DNA of 64,000 bases, from positions 11,563,639-11,627,638 of the forward strand of contig JBBCBC010000025.1 in the NCBI GenBank assembly GCA_037126765.1, written 5' to 3'. This document shows, piece after piece, positions 55,489 to 64,000 of this stretch. Source of the DNA: Stenogyne calaminthoides (taxonomy: Eukaryota; Streptophyta; Magnoliopsida; Lamiales; Lamiaceae). Under the pieces are notes generated by a model. That model was not told the DNA's origin. It ran no database searches and was given only the letters and a program-made list of their open reading frames with translations. Numbering within the stretch: position 1 is the first letter of the stretch; every line of letters begins with the position of its first letter. A program made the translations under genes and the position numbers.

Positions 55489-56883
55489 ATCGTATGACCG
55501 TTATTCGTGTTTAATGTTCCGATTCATGAAAGCCCTTCTGCCTTCCACTCGCAGCTCGTTAGCAGTACATGAGGCTGCATTGTTGGGTTGTACATCATCA
55601 GGCATCGACCTGCAAGCTTGATCTCCTTCCAGCTTAGGAAACTAACTCACTTTAATGTATTGGAAAGAAATAAGTATTAATACTCCGAGCACAATCTTTG
55701 CTAAAAGCAATTTATATATGCTTTTATTACCAAATGATTTCTTCTACTAATTAATTCTACTCATGATCCATCTTAAATCTTAATCACATGAAATTTGACA
55801 AAACATGCGTGCAGTTTAAGCCCCTCAAACTTTATTTATTCTGCTGCTTTAGACCTTTTTTGCTTTTACACGGATAATATTTCTAAAATTAAGAAATTCG
55901 TCGTAATAAAATATACAAAAGTTAGAGGGAATTTCTAATATAAATATTGCATATAGTGCAAATGAGAATGAGCTGAAAATTCGGGATCCTACGCTGGTTG
56001 AAATGAGTCAAGCGGTTTTTTTCAAAAAATTTACGCAAAGTCCAAGAAAACTCCTTGTATAATGTAAAAAAACATTTTTACAAATTAAATGATGTAATAG
56101 GGTGGATTGGGCCTTTTGTTAAAAATATGTAGTATTTTATTTTTCTGTTTTACATAATTTTTTTATGTCACTACATGAACAAAAGTGATACATATAAACA
56201 AAAATGTGTAACTATAAAACAAAAATCAATTTTTCCGGTTTAATTATGTTGTTTTTCTTTTCTTTTTTTCCATAACTTTTTACTGTTACTACATGAACAA
56301 AAGTGTGATACAGATAAACAAAAAAATGTGTTACTCTAAAACAAAATTGTAACACATACTCCCCTGTATAATAACACATACTTGTCTTTATTGTAACATA
56401 GAAAGATAGCGACTTTTCTATTTTGTTATTACGCGATTTTTTAAGGAAAATTTACTTGATCTAATTCGACCCGCGCAACATCTGCCAATTTTTTGCTCCT
56501 TACTATTTGCATTAATAGGTCACTATGTATGGATTCTAAATCTATACAATATTGTATATAAAAGTTTATCTTTAAGTTAAAGTGCTTAATCGAACAAACG
56601 TGAATTTCATGATGAGCTTAAATATATCAAAGCCACTTAATTGCTTTATTGAGAAACTACTATTTGCTTGATAGATGGGGCATAAATTATTAGGAACCAT
56701 ATTCGAGCCGGATTAGATCGAATTAACCAGAAATTAGGAAGAAGAATTGGATTCAATTCTAACTGTTTAACGTTGAATGTTGAACGTTGCAACTATCACT
56801 AAAAAGGTGTCATTCCTTGATCAAGAGGTTTCTAGACTCTATTATATTATCTTAACATACACTTACACAACAATTCCCCACTT
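55489..56883. other. Intergenic DNA with a roughly 115-bp imperfect duplication
   Basis: No gene. Bases about 56130-56230 and 56245-56350 are diverged direct copies sharing CTACATGAACAAAAGTG and ATAAACAAAAA. The rest is AT-rich with nothing recognised. Confidence 0.45.
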
Positions 56884-58635
56884 TGTTGGTCCCAAGTACG
56901 AGTCACACACGTGTATGGTGGGGGGGATACACCTGTATAGTGTTTTTCAACTTTTAAAATCTTTCAGAGCAGTGAGTCAGGTTTTCCTGAATTTAAGCCC
57001 TGAGTAGCACAAACACCCTGAGTCAAAGTCTACTGAGACTAAAACCTTGAGCTGCTTTCAGTAACTTCCGATAAGCTCAGCTGATCCTACGTGCAAAAGT
57101 CCTGAGTAGCTTACTACAGATAACTATCTTACTGAATACCCAGTAGAGTGGTTCAATTTGGTAACTATCTATACTAGCTGACTAAGGTGCGGAAAGTGTA
57201 GGCCCTAAGTTTATACTCGTTTACACTTGCTGGAATAGATTTTCCCTTAGTTCATAAAATTGTGATTAAGGGTGTGATTCAGTTGATGCAATCTTCAGTG
57301 GATTGATTCCAAACTGAATTATAAAAACCTTGTATGCTTTTAGTGAAAAGATGCAAACAATAATGCAGAACAGAAAGCAAACAACACAGATTCCTTAGGG
57401 GAATTCCTTAACTCTTAATGAATTTGCTTGGTTTAGAGTGCCAAGGGACACTGACCAAATTACCTCTCAAAGACAATCTGATCCCTAGGATCTACTACCT
57501 GAGTCCTAGCACTCAGAACTACTACTCTCCTCAAGCTTTCAGACTGAACAACCGCAGCTTACTAACTTTCTCTCAACCTTTCAGACTGAACAACCTCAAC
57601 TTACTAACTTTCTCTCAAGCTTTCAGACTGAACAACCTCAGCTTACTAACTTTTACAACTCTCAACTTCCAAACAACAACTACTCAAACTACCTAACACT
57701 TAGGTTTTGGGTTTTGGTTTGGTTTTCAACTAGGGTTGAGATATCCTTTACAATTTAGAACAAAATCAAAGGCTAGGATATCTATACTGAGCTTTGGATC
57801 TTAGAAAATACTAGGCTTAGTATGTGAGCTCTCTTCAAAGTGAAACACTTGGGAATTCTTTGGGCTTTCGAGTGCTTCAAAGTAAACTTGATTAAGCTTG
57901 AGCTCTTGAGTTGCTTGATTTCTCGTAACCTTGTGTGTGTGAAGGTCACTGGTATTTATAGGCAACTCACAAGAGTCACTTTTGAAAAACTATCTGTTGG
58001 AAGAGATAACATCAAGGGTTTCCTCTTTTGGTTAGTGATAAATTACTATATTAAGTCTTTGACGAAGTCTTGCATGGTTTGGATAACATGCAGTCAAGGT
58101 AGCTAATCACTTGTTTTTGCAGATTGGAAAATATCAGCTTTGACATTTCTTCAGTAGAACGTCGCTTTCAGTGTCAGTAAGGTACGTTGTTGTCACCTCC
58201 TCATTGGTCGAACTCTTCAGTTGAACAGAGACAAACAAACGGCTTTTTTTAGTCAACTTCACTGAACTGATGTTTTCCTTAATGTCTACAAATGCATAAC
58301 ATTCTCTTTGTTTGTACCAGGTTTTGACTTAACACTTATTTCTCGAATAGGTGTTCAGGATATCCAGATTCAGTACAAACTCTTCAGGATCTTCTAGTCT
58401 TCAGGCTCTTCTTATTCACTGAGTTCCCCCTCAATGTATTCTTCAGCATTCAGTGATGTTTCGAAATCCTAATTATCCTGAACTATATCTGCTGACTATA
58501 CATGGTGCAGATAATCCTGAGAAACAAAATCTATTTGAAACCTGAGTCCTATTTATCAAGATGTTCTGAAACATGTCATACTCAGGTTTTTTGAGATCTA
58601 ATCAAAATCACTTATATTAAATTCATCTCCCAAGA
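56884..58635 (-). mobile_element. Solo LTR of a Sirevirus-type element
   Basis: Starts TGTTGGTCCCAAG and ends ATCTCCCAAGA, flanked by the 5-bp duplication CACTT (56879-56883, 58636-58640). The order of motifs follows the LTR of element A: a 'GGTCCC' start, a 'GTGCGGAA' word near 57190, 'TTTTGGGTTTTGG' near 57706, a minus-strand TATA box (CTATAAATACC, about 57951-57961) and 'GAGTTCCCCCTC' near 58421. No internal region is left, as expected after LTR-LTR recombination. The last dinucleotide reads GA instead of CA. Confidence 0.82.
57530..57655. repeat. 42-bp tandem repeat, three units, in the solo LTR
   Basis: Units at 57530-57571, 57572-57613 and 57614-57655, each CTCAA(G/C)CTTTCAGACTGAAC followed by AACC(G/T)CA(G/A)CTTACTAACTTT. 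They sit at about the same LTR position as the 57-bp repeat of element D. Confidence 0.92.
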
Positions 58636-58640
58636 CACTT

Positions 58641-60056
58641 AATTACATTTATAAGGTATAATAAGAAATTAAATAGTAAAATATTAAGCTAAACACACAT
58701 ATTTTGCACAATGAATCTCCATGAAGTGGACTGGACCTTTAACTTATGATTGAACTTGAAACTCAATAGAATCATATTCTCGTCGCATATGATTTCTTAT
58801 TTTTTAAAATTTTGACAGCATCAATTTGTAGTGGGCCTTATACTGAATTTTGGTCTTGCAAGTACTCTAAAATCTTATCGAAATAATCGCTAAAAAGTGG
58901 TCTCTCACTTCTCTACTTGCATAGATACACTCATCAAAAATGTCTATAACGATTTCCATAGTGTTATCGAAATAGTAGCATTATTGAAATAACGGATTTA
59001 GAATCCAAACATTAGCTTTTGAAATAGTAGCACCTCCAATTTTTGCAGTTTATTGATAACTCGGAAAATGTAAATATTTTTAGTTGTTTCTAATGCAATT
59101 TATTGCACTCGATATTGTTAAGATTGCATATTTTTCTATGCTTTGATGATTAAAATTTGCTGTTGATCTTGTTCTTGTGATCTTAAGTCATTCGACGGCC
59201 TTTATGGAGTAATGGAAGTTAATTTGAGAAGTCCAGATATGTGCATAATGATTTTTGCATACGGTAAGTACGGACCAGATTCAGGATTTTATAGGTTTAC
59301 GGTAATTAGAGCCCTTCCAGCCCAATTTATAACAATAAAAGAAGGCAGAAGGGCACGATATTATGTATTATTCAGCAACTGCAAATAGATGAAAGTTGGG
59401 AATAAGTCCAATCGTGAAAAAACTTGAAGAATCATGGAAGAAGAAGACGTTCTTTAAAGTTGTTCTTGATTTTTATGTTTTCTGTTTCAATCTTTTGAGC
59501 TTTTTACGCCTATGGATGGCTTAGTACCTTATTTTAATTCCAGATTTTTCTAAACTTGTATTGACGATTGTTAATTGAATTCCGTGTTGTTTGTGACGAT
59601 TTACTCAGGATTATTTATACCATTTGTTTTCTTTTGTTTTTCGTGTCTTAATAATTAATTTAGATTTATTTCATAGATTTATTTAGATTATTTTTTTCTT
59701 GCATGAAGAGCGTATTTCAATTGAATAAAATTAAGGGATAGAATCGGTAAACAGGGTCTGATGTTTTTGAGTTTGAATCACAAATGGTCCGACAACTTTG
59801 GTCTAATATAGATTTAGGCCCATAAGATTTTTTGTCGTCGATTTAGTCCCAATAACTTTGACAATATCCAATTTTAGTCCCAAATTGGCCGGAACAACAT
59901 CGTTTTGCCATTTTAATTTTGGGCAAACATGTTTTTTTTTAACAGCGGGAATTTCAGGCATATATAATTAAAATTTTAAACTTAAAATTAAAATAGAATT
60001 GACGGTAAAAATTAGTCAAACACACTTAAAAATACACATGATAGTACATGTGACAG
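58641..60056. other. AT-rich intergenic DNA, probable decayed MITE at its right end
   Basis: No gene recognised. Near 59785-59930 a 'tggtccgacaactttgg...tttagtccca' sequence resembles one end of a MULE-type MITE; related words in inverted order occur right of the gypsy element (63946-64000), so the gypsy element may have landed inside it. Confidence 0.4.
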
Positions 60057-60061
60057 TCAAG

Positions 60062-60579
60062 TGATGAGAATCGCAAACTACAAACACGATAAACACCGTT
60101 TCCCTAGCGCAGGCTAGCAAGTCACGATGGTTGCAAGAAGTCTTGCTAGAAAAGTTTAATATTATTCTCATTGAAATCTGAAAAAAAAACGTATAGAATG
60201 TTTAAATAGGAAAAAAAGAGACTAAACCTAATCTGAAAAGGACTAGATCTCGTCACTATCAAAACAAATCTAAATCTAATATAATCCGAAAATAAAGAAT
60301 TAAATAGTAATCTAAGATAAACTTGCCAACTTGCATATCTTGCCATGTCTCATAATAATCTTGCCAAAGATGTTGCCAATTCTTTGGATATCTTCTTGCC
60401 AAATCTTGAATAAATCTTTCAGCTTCAATTTAAGGACACTAACTTTCCAGAACCTTGCAGATGGCCGCCCGAACCTTTAATGGGCCTGACTTCCCATTTT
60501 CTCTCCTTGACCCGCTCGTATCTTGGCACGTCTCTCCCAATAGCACGGATTCTTGGGCCCAAAACCCTCGTTTGCATCA
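60062..60579 (-). repeat. 3' LTR of the Ty3/gypsy element
   Basis: 518 bp, TGATGAGAATCGCAAAC...CGTTTGCATCA on the plus strand; matches 63423-63940 with scattered substitutions. Confidence 0.93.
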
Positions 60580-60599
60580 TTCCCGTCCCCTTCAAGATT

Positions 60600-61160
60600 G
60601 TCCTTGTCCTCAAGGACAAATTTTGGAAAATGACCCTTCACTTCATCAAAATTTCCCAACACAACTTCTTCTTTGACCCGGGATTTTAGCTCGACCCTAC
60701 CTTCTTCTCGTTCAAATTCCATCATACCCTTACTGTAATCTGTGATAACTTGCCCCAATCCTTTCAGCCATTGAATTCACAATACGATGTTCGGTCCTAC
60801 GAGCGGAAGAGCATATAAATCGACCCGAATCTCGACTCCTTGCATGTTAATAGGAATGTCCTTGTAATTGACGTCGCACTTTAATCCTTCGCCACTAGCA
60901 ACCTTTACCTTGAACGGTTCTACACTTGCAGCCTCGAAATTGAGTTTAGTTGTCAAATCCCAGTTGATGAAATTGTGCGTTGATCCATTGTCTATAAGGA
61001 CTTTAATCTGTTGAACCCGAACCCATGCAACCAACTTCATAGGCCTTGGACCATTCTCCCCTGTTATAGCGTGTAACGATATTTCCGCGTTATCGATCTC
61101 GTGTTCTCCCCCTCGACTATCTCCACCTGATGGAACACGCCAGTGAAGGCGGTCGTCACC
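60600..61160 (-). pseudogene. Ty3/gypsy protease region
   Basis: Minus strand encodes MKLVAWVRVQQIKVLIDNGS followed by THNFINWDL, i.e. the retroviral-type aspartic protease site with DNGS in place of D(S/T)G(S/A), then GLKCDVNYKDIPINMQGVEI, LYALPLVGPNIVLG and, after a break at about 60776, a segment with GLGQVITDYSKGMMEFE. This order (protease followed by a linker ending before the reverse transcriptase) is typical of Ty3/gypsy pol. The reverse transcriptase that should follow is absent: the PPT comes next. The 61214 end of the open frame runs into solo LTR G. Confidence 0.8.
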
Positions 61161-62381
61161 TAGGATCGTCATTGGATACCAAACATACATGTATTGAAAA
61201 TAAAACCTAAACATGCGTCTAAAGAAAAGTTTAGATTTGTTACCCTTGAAGATCGAGGCGTTGATTCCACTATAGATCTTCTAGTGTGTCTCCCAACCTC
61301 GTCCAAATGTCGAGTGGAGTGGGATGACAATCTATCGAACGTGGAGAAGGCGCCTGCTGTTTCATCTTCTCAAACCCTAATTTTTCTGGCTGCTGCGTTT
61401 TTCATTTTCGTGCACTAGGGCTTTGAGATGAAGACAAGGCTCCTTTATATATACTCCTCAAGTTTCGTGGGCCAGACTAGGGATCCATTAGAAGGTACAG
61501 GGTTTGGGCTTCTTACGGACCCAAATACTCTTATGTTCAGCCCAGAACATTATTTGGCCCGAGAACATTAATTCATCCCACTAGAGAATTAATGTTGCAC
61601 TCTCGTCCTATCCGGAACCGAATCAGGACTTCTATTGGACTTTATAGTTCCCCATGTTAAAGATATCGCACGTCATTTAATTATTAAAGCTTTTGACTGC
61701 TTTAATTAATATCTATTATTCCTTGAGTAGTACCACTCAACCTTGTTGTCGTACGGATTAAATCCACCTGCAGGGTTTAATACGACAATCCTTTATGAGT
61801 TTTCTCAAGGGGACGTCATCATCTTGGATGTCCAGGACACGGTGCCCTAATGCCAATAAATAGACATCATGTGAGTGATGTCACTACCCAAAATACAGAG
61901 CATGAAGAATCTACCGAGATTCTCACCTATAGTAAATCAAAGTAGTGAACAAGCACCCCACATATCTAGATACCACATTTAGGGTTAAGAATTATAAAAG
62001 TCACCAAGACCTCTAGTTCTTCATAACAGTCAGAATAGAAGAACATGTCTTATCTGTGACTCATTTAATACGACACATCGCACTAGTATAAACTAATGGC
62101 CAAGACAAGCCACTAACAAGTTTATACTACAACTTAAACCAATAGTTATGTCCAGAACTATCTCAGTTGTGAATACTGTTTATATCTTACAAGGAACTTG
62201 ACAATGTGATCTTCTGTGTGACTACAAACCCACTACATTGTCTACAATATGAGATAAGCAGACATACAAGCAATTTATAAGAATGCAATAATGTGAAAAA
62301 TTATTTATTTCAGATAATAAGGAAATCAAATATACATCCACAAAAGCCCACTAAAAGTTTGCTTTACGGTATACACCAACA
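61161..62381 (-). mobile_element. Solo LTR G inserted in the Ty3/gypsy element
   Basis: On the minus strand it starts TGTTGGTGTATACC and ends near CCAATGACGATCCTA. Flanks TCACC (61156-61160) and CCACC (62382-62386) agree at four of five positions. A minus-strand TATA box (AGTATATATAAAGGAG, about 61437-61452) is present. It separates gag remnants (right) from protease (left) of the gypsy element. No internal genes. The left edge is less certain than the right. Confidence 0.65.
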
Positions 62382-62386
62382 CCACC

Positions 62387-63400
62387 TTCACGATCTAACT
62401 CCATGGGTTCGATGAGGAATGCCTACGCCGATTCACGCCGCCTCTGCATCTCATCCCACGAGAGTCGCTTTACCCCGTGGTCCGTCCGGGCGTGCCACAC
62501 TTCGTCGATTTTTCCAGTGTTACAACCCTTGCCTCTTTCACTCTTTAGAGGTACATAATTATTACGCCTCAATCTGGTCGAACACTTCTCCTAGTGGGCT
62601 GCGAGATGATCGTCCCTCAAATGGGCTGTCTCCACTTTGCATCCAAGTACATCTTTGGACGATATATACGCGAACCTCCGTCCCCGAGTTCGTGTTTTAA
62701 CCCGCCAACGAACGCCCCACCAAAGCTTTTTTTCAGCAAAATCATGAACCCGCTAGCAAGTTTTTTGAACTCCTTTTGATATTCTCGTAACGCATCCCGC
62801 TCTGTTTAATATCTTAAGCGCCTCATCATAGTCCGTGTATTCCGAAGGGCGAATCTTGTCATGAGTTCTTTTTTTCAAATCCTTCCACCGAATAATTTGT
62901 CCTTTCTTTCGATACACCCCCGCTAATCCATTGCCACCAAATATTAGCCTCTCCTTCTAAGAAATAAGCAACGTAAGATACCTTTTTTCTCTCGTTTGAT
63001 TTAAGTCTAAATCAAAATATTGTTTTGCACGACTTCGGCCATGAAACCGGATCGGCCCCATTGAATGTAGGACACGTCGGTTTTGGTTTTGCACGATAGC
63101 GATTCACTCGGCCTCTTCGATCGTCTTCTCCTTCAGTCTTAGCGATGCCTTGTCGTCCTCCGATTCACCTTCCGGGTCGCCGATTCACCAAATGGAAGAA
63201 TTCGCACCGCCTAACTTCCCCACACGGTCCGATAATTTAGCGAGCATACAATCCATCCTTTCTAAAATTTTGAAGCCACCGCGTCAATCTTGATGTTAGC
63301 GTCCGTAGCGTTACCCTTCATGGTTTCAATCTCAGCCTCCAAAGCCTCGATGCATTCCTTGTGTGTAGCTGCCATGATTCGTCTCCTTTGCGATTCTCAG
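62387..63400 (-). pseudogene. Ty3/gypsy gag remnant
   Basis: Starts on the minus strand at an ATG near 63375 (MAATHKECIEALEAEIETMK), then decays through many stops and shifts. Recognisable gag-like pieces include KKELMTRFALRN and QKEFKKLASGF with FGGAFVGGLKHEL (about 62790-62670). Assigned from position between PBS and protease and from the 'EF-KLA...F-GGL' retrotransposon gag pattern. Confidence 0.65.
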
Positions 63401-63422
63401 TACTCTCAATGAAAGCACCAAT

Positions 63423-63940
63423 TTGATGAGAATCGCAAACCACAAACATGATAAACACCGTTTCCCTAGCACAAGCTAGCAAGTCACGATGGTTGCAAGA
63501 AGTCTTGCTAGAAAAGTTTAATATTGTTCTCATTGAAATCTTAAAAAAATTAACAGAATGTTTAAATAGGAAAAAAAAGGGACTAAACCTAATCAGAAAA
63601 GGACTAGATCTCGTCACTATCAAAACAAATCTAAATCTAATATAATCCGAAAATAAAGAATTAAATAGTAATCCAAGATAAACTTGCCAACTTGTATATC
63701 ATGCCATGTCCCATAACAATCTTGCCAAAGATCTTGCCAATTCTTTGAATATCTTCTTGCCAAATCTTGAATAAATCTTTCAGCTTCAATTTAAGGACAC
63801 TATCTTTCCAGAACCTTGCAGATGGCCGCCCGAACCTTTAATGGGCCGGACTTCTCATTTTCTCTCCTTGACCCGCTCGTATCTTGGCCGGTCTCGCCCA
63901 ATAGCACGGATTCTTGGGCCCAAAACCTTCGTTCACATCA
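63423..63940 (-). repeat. 5' LTR of the Ty3/gypsy element
   Basis: 518 bp, same ends as the left copy. The PBS lies directly to its left on the plus-strand map and TSD TCAAG to its right. Confidence 0.93.
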
Positions 63941-64000
63941 TCAAGTCACAACATCCGTCGGAAAGTCCCAAATAAAATTGGCAAAGCAACGTTGTTTTGG

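Larger units (their letters stand above)
60062..63940 (-). mobile_element. Ty3/gypsy element with gag and protease only
   Basis: Two LTRs of exactly 518 bp (60062-60579, 63423-63940) and target duplication TCAAG (60057-60061, 63941-63945). On the minus strand the PBS follows the right LTR: TTGGTGCTTTCATTGAGAG (about 63402-63420). A PPT (AAGGGGACGGGAA, about 60580-60592) precedes the left LTR. Between them lie gag remnants and a protease region, but no reverse transcriptase, RNase H or integrase. Internal length, without solo LTR G, is only about 1.6 kb, so this is a large-deletion derivative moved or fixed with help of a full-length relative. Confidence 0.9.

Overview
This window is plant nuclear DNA, probably from a eudicot and perhaps an asterid; that last placement is only a hunch from the miniature-retrotransposon sequence. 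It is AT-rich and made almost entirely of transposable elements, with two fragments of ordinary plant genes. At the left edge are the last 44 codons of a CYP71-clan cytochrome P450 (plus strand). From 2.4 to 49.7 kb, on the minus strand, lie six recognisable exon pieces of a cellulose synthase-like D gene, closest to the CSLD5 type as I remember that family. The gene is dead: it has two in-frame stops, frameshifts, an internal deletion, altered active-site motifs, and an LTR retrotransposon inserted inside an exon.

Layout from left to right: P450 3' end (1-136); TRIM miniature retrotransposon (1230-1530); CSLD last exon (2452-2928); a MULE-type MITE in the next intron (3027-3854); the left part of the broken CSLD exon (4252-4287); then element A, a 35.6-kb Sirevirus-like Ty1/copia nest (4288-39878) with target duplication GTGAT. 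Inside A, between its polymerase and its third ORF, sits element B (9510-31494), another Sirevirus-like element. B is itself broken by element C (11028-20077, plus strand, in B's third ORF) and by rearranged LTR debris D (23998-26749, in B's reverse transcriptase). The right part of the broken CSLD exon follows (39879-40216). Next comes element E, a Retrofit/Ale-type copia element in a CSLD intron (40789-47209), which carries a truncated LTR element F. Three more CSLD exons follow (47288-49749), with a Tourist-like MITE, a fold-back element and another MITE in their introns.

To the right of CSLD is an intact-ended MULE (50090-53420). It carries a decayed MuDR-type transposase gene and, convergent to it, a decayed gene for a GRF-zinc-finger/coiled-coil/membrane-anchor protein. 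The MULE split a tRNA-like SINE head. The rest of the window holds a TIR-flanked DNA element (54203-54889), a non-autonomous hAT (55013-55480), a solo Sirevirus-type LTR (56884-58635, target duplication CACTT) and a Ty3/gypsy element without a polymerase (60062-63940, target duplication TCAAG) that contains a solo LTR.

The window is therefore best read as a layered insertion history. CSLD lost function and absorbed A and E; A absorbed B; B absorbed C and D. No microbial-type operon, CRISPR array or defence system is present. The most unusual signals are the insertion of a four-element nest into one exon, a tandem LTR-PBS-gag start at the edge of B, a large palindrome in D, a plus-strand transcription-unit-like segment inside A, and the GRF passenger gene of the MULE.
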